Source of the DNA: Coix lacryma-jobi var. lacryma-jobi
Lineage: Eukaryota; Streptophyta; Magnoliopsida; Poales; Poaceae
Reading direction: 5' to 3'
Assembly: GCA_009763385.1 (NCBI GenBank)
Contig: CM019822.1
Span: 23,306,842-23,370,841 of the forward strand
Length of the DNA stretch: 64,000 bases
Below are positions 10,701 through 20,439 of the stretch, one piece after another. The notes beneath the pieces are model-generated. The model saw nothing but the letters and a program-made list of their open reading frames with translations, ran no database searches and was not told where the DNA came from. The translations under genes and the position numbers were made by a program. The first letter of the stretch is position 1. Every line of letters starts with the position of its first letter.

Positions 10701-13226
10701 GCCCTGCCTCCGACACGTGGTAAGCATCCGAGCCTTCGGCCTCTGCTTCCACTCCGCTTCGCCCGAGCCCCCAAGTCACGCCTCGGGCAGAGGCCTGTTT
10801 TTCCGCTTCGCCCGAGCCCAAGCCTCGGCGAGCGCATGCCCTCCGCTTCGGCCGAGCCCAAGCCTCGGCGACGCATGCTCTCCGCCTCGCCCGAGTCCGG
10901 CCTCGGACTGAGGCTCACTTCTCCGTTTCGCCCGAGCCCCGCAATTCGCCGAGCCCGGCCTAGAAGGAGCACAGTGCTCTTCTCTTTTTCTGAGAGTTGT
11001 GAATAGTGTTCTGTTTTCTCTTTTTTGTATGATTTTCTGTGTGCACCCAAAAATTCTGAAATTTTTGTGGTAGACTCTTTATGCTCTGGAGTATTTTATA
11101 AAAATATGAAACTTGAGTTTTGTGCAAAAATTTGAAAATATAAAATTCCCCTTTTAATTGAAAAATGAAGGTTTTGGTATTTTTGGAGAGTGATCTATAA
11201 CTCCAAAAATCTTGAGACAAATTTTTGTGAGCTTCTTATGCCATGTTTAGTCTCTGGTAAAATTTTGAAGTCTTTTGGAACAAGTTGATTTTTGAGCATT
11301 TATTTTAATTGTTAAATAGTGCCTTTTGTTAATTAAATGTCTAGAATTATTTGAACACCTTAATGACCTCCAAAAATTATGAAATTTGTTTTGCCATCTA
11401 TCTACACCATAATGAACTTATGTGATTAATTTGGTAATTTTTGGAGCAACTTCATAAAATGACCTTTTAAATAAATGAAGAAAATAGAAAGGATGGATTA
11501 GGGTTGGTAATAAGTGTTTGATGATGTGATCTTTGGACTGATTGATATTCATAGACCCCTACCCTTTGGTCTATGATGTTTGTGATGCTATGTTTGGTTG
11601 ATGCTTAGGATAATTATAATAAGGGCTAGTTTAATCAATATTGCTTAAGGAAGAAATGGTTACCTTTTATGCTCAACCTAGATTTCGATTATGCTTTGTT
11701 TAAAAGTAATCTAAAATCAGTGGAATTGTCTTGCACCATGAGTTCATATCATCATTCTCATGAGCATTCATCATTGCACCCGTATAGTTGACGAAGAAGG
11801 ACCTGAAGTCGAGGTAGCCACCGAAGGATCTGTTCCCGAGGCGACCCCGAGCTCCGACACCTACTCCTACCCCGAGTCTGCTCTTTTTGCCATCCAAGGC
11901 AAGCCCCGGTGCATTTAACCCTTCCCTTGAATTTTATAAAATGTTTTCCTTAAATGCTTTTGAGTTAAATTACTGCATTAGGTTTATAGGAGTTGTGTGC
12001 TATCCTAATTGATGCATTATCCACCTTGACCACTGAAACACCCGATACCTGCTTTTCAAAAGTATTTAAAAAATGCTTAGCAATGCTTATTGAATTAGAC
12101 TTTGCAATAAAAATGCCAATTTCAAAAGTGTGATCACTGAAAGAAACTTTATGGGAATTTCTGGTTTACTCCCACTATTGGCTAAGTATCTGATCCGTAC
12201 TTAGTCAATGGGAAGGAGAGGTTGTCCTTGCGTACGGTGCCGTCATGTTGTAGTCCGGGACTCAACAGTTGACACCGACCGGGACAGGGTTGAAAAACCG
12301 ACAGGACCTGTACTCTTGGGTTAGAGTCCCGAGGTGCTTGTCGCTGGCGGAAAAATGTAGGGACCATCCGTATGGGGGCCTGTTGGTCAAGACTTGTAAC
12401 TATTCACATACTTCGGAAAGCTCTGGCTCCGAGAAATCCATTATTGGACCGACAACCGCGCACTGGGAGTGGAGAGATGGCGGAAGTAGCATGTACCCAC
12501 GTGGGTTAGAGTCCCGGATTGGAGTGGTGTACTGTACTTCCGGGTGGCGTAGGACCGGGCCCAATCTTGGAGGAATCGTGGTAGACGAGTTGGCATATGC
12601 AAGCTTGGGTGCTACATATGCAGTGTGGATAGGGATCCTCAGCTGAGTATTATTTATCCGGATTAACGTTGCTCCTCGGTTATGGAGACTTGGTCCACTG
12701 ACTGTCAACGGAGAGTGGTTCTCAACTAGGAAGGTTTTGAAATGTAAAATGAATCATGAATGATGAAGAATTGAGGAATACTGAATCCTTCAAAATAAAA
12801 TAAGATTTACAAAAATGCTTTTCTGCAAAATACTTGATCTTGCTTAAGCCTTACCTTGACTACCCTAAGCCTCTCATTCCTGAGTCTTCTCCCTTTTTCT
12901 TAGTCGGTTAAGTCTTGTTGAGTACCTTTGTACTCAGGGTTTTATTACCCATGTTGCAGGTATGGCAGATTCCTCAGTATGCCTTGGACCCTGTTGTGTG
13001 ACTGTTGTTCAGGAAGAGGCCGAAGAGGCCGATGAGTGATTATTCACCCTCGGGCTGGGTGAAGTATCTTTACCTTCAATTGTTGTCATATGCTACTCTG
13101 CCACCTCTATCTATTTGAACTATGGTCTGTAATAATTTCACTTTAATTTTATGTTGAACCCTGGTTTGTAAAACTATTGTTATCTAAGTCTTCCGCTATT
13201 TACTCCGATGTTATTTGTCAAAATGT

Positions 13227-14225
13227 TCAAGAGATTGTAACTGAATTGTGAGATGATCCTGCGGACATCGGGCACTGATGTAGCCCAGTAGCGGAACCGG
13301 TCTTAATCTCTTGGCTGTACGGATCAACTGTCAGTGGTTGACGGTGATCAGTGGGCCATGGGTTTAGAGCCGTTACGTTACAGAGTGCGAGGAAGGTACG
13401 GGTATGGGAGTCCCACACCCTTCCGAGACGATCACGGCCCCCACTTCGGGAGAGGGAACGTGACTTCACAGACTTAGCCATCCCAGACAGACTTGGGGTG
13501 ATTCCAGAGCTGAGTGGTAGGGTGGCATTACTCTAGGCTGGCAAGCGGCCGGTATCCGCCTAGGCACACCTAGGGTGTCGATGATGGCGATCTTGTGGAT
13601 ATTGTAGAACCTCTGCAAAGTGTATGGTTGATCGATCGATACGTTGGCCAAATCGTTGGTCGCGGACCTTTTCCCTGACTTGTTTCCGACTAGTGAGAGT
13701 TCTCTTTTCTCCCCCTGGTATGTGAGTGCCGGCCGTGAACCTGGAGTGAGGTTGTGGGCCGTTGAGACAAGGCTGGGAGGGAGCTGGCCTCTGTCGACTG
13801 AGTGTGTGAGATGAGATGAGGTGATGGTGTGGTGATGTTTGGGATGGATATGGGTATGGTGAATGGATGTGAATGTGTGTGTATGGGAATGTGTTAAAAC
13901 TTGATAACATTATTATACTTATTACTGCTCATGCGCTAGGATGCAAATCCACAGCCAAATCTTAGGATCGCCAGATCCCTTGTTTTATCTTTTCCACTAA
14001 AGCTCATCAGTGCTGACCATGGCCTGCACACATCTGGCGGTGTGCAGATTTCCTGCTTCAGAGGTACTGACTCTAGGAGGATTAGGAGGTTTCGTGCCTA
14101 CGCTCAAGTTTGGTTCGGAGGATCCGGTCGATGCTGCGCTACAACAACTTGATGATGACTGTGAAGAGGGAGCCTTCACTCAATAGACTTCCGCTAAAAT
14201 AGACTCTGTAATAGGTGTTACTCAA
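13227..14225 (+). mobile_element. Tail of an LTR-like element, probably interrupted by the 9098 copy
   Basis: This block contains TGGTAGGGTGGCATTACTCT (about 13518), which resembles TGGTAGGGTAATGCCACTAC just before 9098. The outer and inner sequences therefore share a family layout. It ends in AGACTCTGTAATAGGTGTTAC near 14217, which resembles an LTR end (inverted partner of TGTAACACC). Whether it is the right part of the 4232 element or the remains of a third element cannot be decided by eye. Confidence 0.35.
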
Positions 14226-16019
14226 TGATGTAATGCTTATAACTATGTAATTTTTTTTTACGATGTATGACTGTGATATCGACTGATATATGATAATATG
14301 ATAAGATCAGTTCTTGGTTTTGTCATATTATAACTCGTTCTGTGGATTTTCCTTCGTGGAAAATTGAGGAGGTTTCACTCTCCCTCGGTGGCCGAATCTG
14401 ATTTGGTGCTCCGTGCATGAACTTGATTCTGAAGCAAGAGTAGTACACGCCGACATGGAGAAATGGCGGAATCTTATCAGTACCAGTACTACGTACGTTG
14501 CAGATAATATACCAAATAAGTACTGTACTGAGTACTGACGTACTGTGCTGTGCATGCAGACATGCAGACAGTAGTATATACCCTGATGCGAGCCAAATAC
14601 ACCACGCACGAGTCTGCGTGCATTATTATATGCAAGGAGTAATGTTGTTCATCGTCGTCGCACGTCGATGCACTCCAGCAGACAGGATTCAGCTCATCCT
14701 TGATCAACGGTTCTGAAACCTGGAGGTGAACCGGCGAAGGGAATCCAATCCATATGACGAGTTCCCTGCACTCGCGCGCGGTTCGTCAGTTTCGTGGGCG
14801 TCACTGTTTGTGTTTGGTCATCCTTTTTGAATCAGGTCCCTGTGACTGTGAGGCTGAGGCTGTGACTTTCAACAACGCGGCGGCAAATCCGTGATCAGGA
14901 AGAAGTCGGCAAAACGCTCTGTGTTCGTGCGTGCAGTACGTGCCGCGGGAAGAGAGCTAAAATATCCTCGCGCCAAGGGACGCAGTACAGAGTTCCGCTG
15001 TGCAGGCACGTGGCGAGGAGAGGAATCAATCAAGTGAGAGCGCCTCGGCGTGCCTTGCACTGAATCGATTCCTGGAGCCCGTGTCTGCTCCGTGGTACGA
15101 CGCCGGTGCAAAGGCCGGAGGGCTTGCCTCCCCCTCCCTTCCTGGTCCAGACTCCAGTCCTGGTGCCCCGGCCCTCTTCCGTGGACTGCTTTCCAGGCGG
15201 GATCCAATGCCTTGACTCGTTTATCGGCGCCGACCCGGCCCCAGATGATCGATCTTCTAGTACTCTAGTAAGTCTAGTGTGCATCGACGATTCGACGCGC
15301 GGTAAAAAGAGCTCTCCTCAGGACCAGGAACCAGCGCTCTGGTCAGGTCCAGTCCCAATCGCGTCCTGCTCTCGCGGCGCCAAACTTTTCCCCCCGCACC
15401 GATCCACAGCTTCTGCGTCTATCGAAAGTCAATAATCGATGCGAGCTGGAAGCGTAGTAGCGTACTCACGCCGGCGTGGCCCGCGCTTGGCCAAAGAAGA
15501 GTTTCCCCGCAGCGAAGGACGGCGAAAGGAGACCAAAAGGCCGACAGGCCACCGACATTTCCCCGACGAAAGCTCATCAAAGCGAAAGAAGTGCGAGGAG
15601 AGGCCGGGGCCAGCGAACTCACAATCCAGCCACGACTTTTGGGGGGCCGTTGATTAGTCGTCCTGCCCGGATTGCTTAGCCCCGTAGTCGGGCCAAATCC
15701 AGTCACTAGCTCCACCGGCCTTTCGCCAAGGTTCTGCTGCCGCCCGGCCCGGCGACGACGGATCAGCGCCCGGACCCCACATGTCAACGTCGAGGGCTTG
15801 AGGCCTCTAGACCTCTCCGGTAGTCGTCCGAGTCATGCACCCCCCGTGCAGACGTGCAGTGCAATCACTCTCATGCCCCGCGTCGCGTCGCCTCGCCTCG
15901 CCCGTTGGCAACTTGCAAACTTCAATCTGGCGACGCAAGGTGGAATAGACTACACATAACACGTCTCTTCTGATAAAAGAGCTGAGAGCATCCGGCTGAA
16001 CAAAAAAAACTGATGCTAA
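14226..16019. other. Distal upstream region of the dehydrin gene
   Basis: No gene is supported here. Short ORFs on both strands (14869-15959) have no domains. The sequence carries an ABRE-like CACGTGGC at 15007-15014 and two CCGAC-core DRE/CRT sites (GCCGAC 15540-15545, ACCGAC 15551-15556). These are 1.1-1.6 kb upstream of the dehydrin TATA box, so any role is conjectural. Confidence 0.4.
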
Positions 16020-16227
16020 GGGCACTCACAATGCAGACTCTACTTAGAGTCTAAATTTATTTATTACCTCGAAGTTATTATAGACTTTGAGTCTAAATAA
16101 GACTTGGAGTCTTGCTTTTTTTACCCTCTCTCTTCAATAATTACACTGTCACATCAGCAAAATACAATAAATAAAAGTATAATAAATAAGTTTAGACTAT
16201 ATGATAAAGTCTGCATTGTGAGTGCCC
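16020..16227. mobile_element. Tourist-like MITE with TAA duplication
   Basis: This 208-bp element has long inverted ends, GGGCACTCACAATGCAGACT at the left and its exact complement at the right. It is flanked on both sides by TAA (16017-16019 and 16228-16230), the 3-bp duplication typical of PIF/Harbinger Tourist MITEs. It is AT-rich inside and has no ORF. It sits about 390 bp upstream of the dehydrin TATA box. Confidence 0.85.
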
Positions 16228-16445
16228 TAACGCCTACTGCTTGCCGCCCCAGTTAATTGAAGCCTGACGAATCCAAAGCGAAAGAAAACTGATGAGCGGA
16301 GGACAAGCGTCGCGCAAGCAGCGGAGCAGGTGTGGGTAACGCCAAGCTAGCTCCGCCACGTCGGAACCGGGGCCGCCCCACGCGCGGGGCGCGACACGCG
16401 TCGTGGCGCCACTGGCCCTGGCCCTGCCCACCAGGCCATGTCCCC

Positions 16446-16462
16446 GTCGGCCAACGACCGAC
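16446..16462. promoter_or_regulatory. Divergent pair of DRE/CRT sites
   Basis: The sequence GTCGGCCAACGACCGAC holds GCCGAC on the minus strand (16446-16451) and ACCGAC on the plus strand (16457-16462), five bases apart. RCCGAC is the core bound by DREB/CBF factors that turn on cold- and drought-responsive genes. The pair lies about 150 bp upstream of the TATA box of a dehydrin, a classic target, so a role is likely though inferred. Confidence 0.6.
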
Positions 16463-16612
16463 CTCCGTTTCTCGCCCGCGGCTGATCTGTCCTGCCGCCC
16501 TCTCCTGCGTCGCGTAGCCTACGCGTACGAAAGCGAACGTTACCTCCGTCGCATCAACGCAGCTGGAACGCCACACCGCGGACACCTTTCGGTTGCTGAT
16601 GCTCTAGTGCTC

Positions 16613-16619
16613 TATAAAA
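16613..16619 (+). promoter_or_regulatory. TATA box of dehydrin gene
   Basis: TATAAAA lies 167 bp upstream of the dehydrin start codon, implying a transcription start near 16645 and a 5' leader of about 135 bases. It is the best TATA match in the proximal promoter. Confidence 0.75.
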
Positions 16620-16779
16620 GGACGCCTCCGGCGTCGCCACCTTCTCCATCCAAAAGCCAAAGGCGCGGCATAGAAACCAGTCAGTCAAGACTCAAGAGCG
16701 AGTTCTAGTAGCTAGCTAGCACTGCTGATCTGTTGTACTACTGTTGTTTAGTAGGGAAAAGCCTTGTGTCTCGGCGATC

Positions 16780-17792
16780 ATGGAGGACGAGAGGAACACC
16801 CAGCAGCACCTGCAGGGCGGTGAGGCCGTCCAGGAGAACGCCGCCGCCGACCAGGTCGAGGTGAAGGACAGGGGACTCCTGGACAGCCTGCTCGGCAGGA
16901 AGAAGCACGAGGACCAGGAGAAGAAGCAGGACGAGGAGGAGGAGCTGGCGACCGGCATGGAGACGAAGGTCACCGTGTCCGAGCCCGAGAAGCACGAGCA
17001 CAAGGAGGAGGAGCACGAGGCCGCCGGCGAGAAGAAGGAGAGCCTTCTCGCCAAGCTGCACCGCTCCAGCTCCAGCTCCAGCTCGGTAAGTTCGTCATAA
17101 ACATCATGCATGTTCTGCTAACTAACTCCTTCGATCGGGTCAGTAAAAAAACGGGTTATTATCGTTGTGTGCTGTTTTTTTTTCTGACTAATACTATGCG
17201 ATCGTCGTCGTCGCGTGTGCAGTCGAGCGAAGAGGAAGAGGAGGTGATCGATGAGAACGGCGAGATCGTCAAGAGGAAGAAGAAGAAGGGCCTCAAGGAG
17301 AAGATCAAGGAGAAGCTGCCGGGCCACAAGGACCACGCGGCCGTACCGGCACCGGCCCCGGCGCCCGTGGTGGAGACGCACGCTCACCACCACCAGGAGG
17401 AGGAGCACAAGCCGCACTTCCCGGCCCCGGCGCCTCCCCCGCACGTGGAGACGCACGTTCACCAGCACGACGACCACGGCGCCGTCGTGGTAGGCCAGAA
17501 GGTCGAGGACGACGTGAAGACGGAGACCCCACCGGCACCGGAGGAGGACAAGAAAGGCCTGCTGGACAAGATCAAGGAGAAGCTCCCCGGTGGCCACAAG
17601 AAGCCGGAAGACGCTCCCGCTGCCGTCCACGCGCCGGCGCCGGCGCCGCACGCCGAGGACGTGAGCAGCCCGGATGGCAAGGAGAAGAAGGGCTTGCTGG
17701 GCAAGATCATGGACAAGATACCCGGCTACCACAAGGGCTCCGGTGAAGAAGACCACAAGGCCGCCGCCGGCGATCACAAGACCAGCGCCTAA
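16780..17792 (+). CDS. DHN: Dehydrin, F-S-K3 type (acidic, COR410-like)
   Basis: Dehydrins are disordered, hydrophilic LEA group 2 proteins that protect membranes and enzymes during drought, cold or ABA signalling. Two exons, 16780-17085 and 17223-17792, join in phase 0 across a 137-bp GT/AG intron and give 291 residues. An F-segment lies at 30-42 (DRGLLDSLLGRKK). The S-segment (Ser run then five Glu) spans 96-109. Three lysine-rich K-segments follow: KKGLKEKIKEKLPG (about 123-136), KKGLLDKIKEKLPG (212-225) and KKGLLGKIMDKIPG (257-270). Between them are His/Pro/Ala-rich linkers (APAPAP, HAHHHQ), which could bind metal. The intron falls inside the serine tract. ATG 16780 is chosen because MEDE starts the family proteins; an upstream in-frame codon at 16744 adds nothing family-like. 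No damage is seen. The upstream DRE/CRT pair fits stress induction. Confidence 0.95.
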
Positions 17793-18137
17793 GGCCGGTC
17801 GCATGCAGCGTGTCCTGGCTGGGCCTTGGGTTGGGCGATCAGAAGCGTTGGCGTGTGTTTTGGTTCTGTGGTTTGCTTTTAGCAAGTTTGTTTTCAAGTT
17901 CAAGGTGGATCGCGTGGTCAAGGTCCGTGTGCTTTAAGCCCGGCCAGTACTGGGGTACTGAGTGTTGCTGCTTGTGTAGGCTTTGGTACGGGCTTTAGTT
18001 TGGTTCCAAGTCAAGAGGGTCTGGATGTTTGTGTCGGTACTTGGGTTTGTTTGTTGAATTATAATGAGCAGTTGCGTATTGTATTTCGGCTGGGCTACCT
18101 TGGACATTGTTATGCATTAATAATTGCTTTAGTTTTT
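17793..18137 (+). other. Dehydrin 3' untranslated region and flank
   Basis: This is T/G-rich sequence after the stop codon, with no further ORF of interest. The 3' UTR probably ends in this stretch, but I see no decisive poly(A) signal. It runs directly into the LINE target-site duplication. Confidence 0.45.
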
Positions 18138-18206
18138 CTGCCCAGCACGTATATATATTGTCCCGTTGTGATCCTTGTCGTCAATTATCATTTGGATGTT
18201 GGTATT
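18138..18206 (+). repeat. LINE target-site duplication, left copy (69 bp)
   Basis: The sequence from CTGCCCAGCACG to GATGTTGGTATT is identical, base for base on reading, to 18686-18754. The two copies flank a LINE fragment, so this is the target-site duplication. Confidence 0.85.
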
Positions 18207-18685
18207 TTTTGAAAGAAACTGGAGGGGCTCAACCCCTACCTCAATTTTATTGAGGTGCACAAATTACAAAGTACAAAGGTAAACCGAGATCGGAAGAGAA
18301 GTAAAGTAAAAAGAGAAAAAGGACAAGGGCTAAAACAAGCACTAAGGAAAATGATCATTAAAAGAAAGAAGCCAAAGATTAAAAGCTGCAGCTAGTCTGG
18401 AATTAATTCTTGAGGTCAACAAGCTCATTTCTTCTTTGAAGCGTCGGATTGTTCTTTGGACTGTCGGCTGAATTCCTCTGAAAATGTAGTCGTTCCTAGC
18501 CATCCAGATTGCCCAAGACATCAAAGTTGTTTCTAACAAGCTATTTCAGTTCCATTACCCTTGCTTTAATTTCTAGCTCATTGAACTGCCCATTTGGATT
18601 TAGATGTTTCCAGCATTCTTCAGCAAACTCACATTGAAGAAATAGGTGATCTGATTCTTTATTGTTTGCTGGGCACAGTACACAA
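18207..18685 (-). mobile_element. 5'-truncated LINE (L1-type), 479 bp
   Basis: On the minus strand this encodes the end of ORF2. A zinc-binding RT-associated segment (CVLCPANNKESDHLFLQC, then EFAEECW) is followed by WAIWMARNDYIFRG, the usual C-terminal pattern of plant L1 elements. The element's 3' end is at the left, where the plus strand begins with a short T run (the complement of the A tail). Only the last half kilobase is present, as expected from incomplete reverse transcription. It is flanked by the 69-bp duplication and lies just beyond the dehydrin gene. Confidence 0.85.
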
Positions 18686-18754
18686 CTGCCCAGCACGTAT
18701 ATATATTGTCCCGTTGTGATCCTTGTCGTCAATTATCATTTGGATGTTGGTATT
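18686..18754 (+). repeat. LINE target-site duplication, right copy (69 bp)
   Basis: This is the partner of 18138-18206, with no mismatches seen. Its length is at the high end for a plant L1 duplication. Confidence 0.85.
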
Positions 18755-19410
18755 GTAGGCACTTGTTATCCAGTGCATTGTCTTATTTGTATTTATATCT
18801 TTCTAATTTCGCGATGGATCTTATCTGTATCTAGTCTCGATTTTGATATAAGTGTTTATATATTCTTTTAGATTCATTGTATAATTTAATGACCATTATT
18901 TTCTTGTAGGGGCAGGGCATACATCTGTGCACGCGTGTGTTTATAAGGTTGAGCGTGTATACAAGTCACAAAAAAAAAAGGTTGAGCGTGTATATATTTT
19001 CGCGGGCGTCTAAGTTTGGGTTGTGATTTTAAAAAAAATGGTCCTTGCCTCTAGTGTGCAGATTGACTATGATTTATCCAAGTTTTTGAGTTTGTGATTT
19101 TTTTCTTCACGTTTACAACCCAAAGAACTATTGTCCCTATTTCTAACAATGTTAATTGGAGTTGGAACGAAGAAACTAAAACAGGGAAGACATCCAAAGA
19201 ATTGTGACCTTGTAATTATTTATATTCATTCATGCACTTTTAGACTTTTGAAAGTGTTTGTCAAAGTTTTCTCAAATTTTAAATATATGCAAAAAAAATT
19301 CAAATACCTTTATGAAAAATAATTTGGTATCATTCAAAATGCTATAAATGTCAAAACAGGGGTAACATAACAGAGTGCTCATAGAAGTAGACAGTTCCGA
19401 ATAGAAAACT
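18755..19410. other. AT-rich intergenic DNA
   Basis: No gene, RNA or clear repeat seen. It ends at the AGTCT duplication of the gypsy element. Confidence 0.5.
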
Positions 19411-19415
19411 AGTCT

Positions 19416-20065
19416 TGTTGGAAACACACTTGCCCCACCTCCGCACTTGTGCAGGGGATTGACGAAGGTGGCCAAGCGTCGGAAGCAGTAGCGAAGGTTA
19501 AGGAAACGAAGACAAAGTTGTTATGGCTCTGTTCCCCCAAAAAAATCGTCCCCGTTACACTGTTCACCCCCCGGTATTTATAGGGGATACCAAGGAGTGC
19601 CGACCAAATTACAGTAGGGTACAAAAAAGATTCCTCTGCGTTACTCATACAGAAGGGCAAACTCGTACAAACACAGCCGGAGCCGAAACCCTAGCCTGCC
19701 TTCCACGCGCCCGCCGCCGCTCGGTTCATGCTCACTCCGATGGAAAGACGAGGGCCGACCTTCGTCTTGCGGAGGTATCCGTCCAGTCGCAAAGTTTGAG
19801 GTCCTTCGCCACCAGTTGGGTCTGGGCCTCTTGGCGAAGGTACGCGGGATGCGCGAGGGTCACTCCCAGCGCTCTTCACGCCCCTTTCCTGCAAAAAGTA
19901 CCTGAACACCTCCGAAGGTTGGGTCAGCATTCAGAGGTTTGATTGGCAATCCGAGAGACAACAGGATGAAACAGGGGGTAAGCGGCGAAGGTGCGCGGGA
20001 CGCGCGAGGGCCGCTTTGTTTAGCCAGCCTGCGTGGTGCCTCTACCGAGGGTCCTCTCCCCAACA
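19416..20065 (-). repeat. 3' LTR of gypsy element (650 bp)
   Basis: TGTTGGAAACAC to CTCCCCAACA, matching 32014-32665 almost exactly. The AGTCT flank lies to its left. Confidence 0.95.
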
Positions 20066-20080
20066 GTAGCCCCCCGTTGC
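20066..20080 (-). promoter_or_regulatory. Polypurine tract of gypsy element
   Basis: On the minus strand, the bases directly before the 3' LTR read CAACGGGGGGCTAC. This G-rich run sits at the expected plus-strand priming position. Confidence 0.55.
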
Positions 20081-20282
20081 CTTGGATCTAAAGAACAGAA
20101 TTTAGGCCCAAGCAGCGCCTTTCGATGGGAAATGCAAAGAGACCCTCGGCAACGACGCCCCTGGCTGCTTTGGGCTGGGCCGTTGGACTGTTGTTTTGTA
20201 CTGTTGAAGCCCGTTTCGTTTTTTGCGCTGTGTTTCTCAGTTGTCGTGCCGATTTCGTCGGGTGAGGGGACTCGTCTCCGGG

Positions 20283-20292
20283 CCTATAAATA
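20283..20292 (+). promoter_or_regulatory. TATA box for the antisense ORF of the gypsy element
   Basis: CTATAAATAG lies about 150 bp upstream of the antisense start codon at 20440, inside the retroelement and pointing away from the 3' LTR. This implies that the antisense gene has its own promoter rather than depending on the LTR. Confidence 0.6.
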
Positions 20293-20439
20293 GAAGGGGT
20301 GGGTGAGGAGCTTGGATTGCGCCCTCCTCTGCTATAGCCATCCTGCTGTTGCGATTCGCTTGTAGCGAAGGTTTGTTTTAGCTTGCGTGCGAGAGTTGAG
20401 ACGGGCATTCGTTGTTTGATAGTGTCAGGAGCTAAAGAG

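Larger units (their letters stand above)
9098..13226 (+). mobile_element. Long LTR-like retrotransposon sequence (TGTAACACC family, copy 1)
   Basis: It starts TGTAACACCTCTGGTGTTTA. From that base it runs parallel to the sequence from 62593 to the window end (over 1.3 kb, mostly small substitutions and 1-10 bp indels), while the DNA to the left of each copy is different. That defines the 5' boundary. A TATA box (TATAAAAG, 10255-10262) after a GC-rich stretch suggests an LTR promoter on the plus strand. The block near 11788-11915 (GACGAAGAAGGACC to AAGGCAAGCCCCGG) resembles 62150-62300 in the neighbouring family. No coding domains are present, so it is LTR/LARD-like. The right end is approximate: AT-rich text ending near GATTGTAACTG at 13226 is a guess. 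Confidence 0.55.

Noticed and set aside
9091..13740. A GAGTG target-site duplication closing the 9098 element
   Set aside because: GAGTG occurs several times downstream (for example near 13035, 13511 and 13726), but none follows a convincing LTR end, so no right border was assigned from it.
17118..17921. 267-codon minus-strand ORF across the dehydrin
   Set aside because: It is a shadow of the low-complexity GC-rich dehydrin exon 2. The plus-strand protein has all family motifs.
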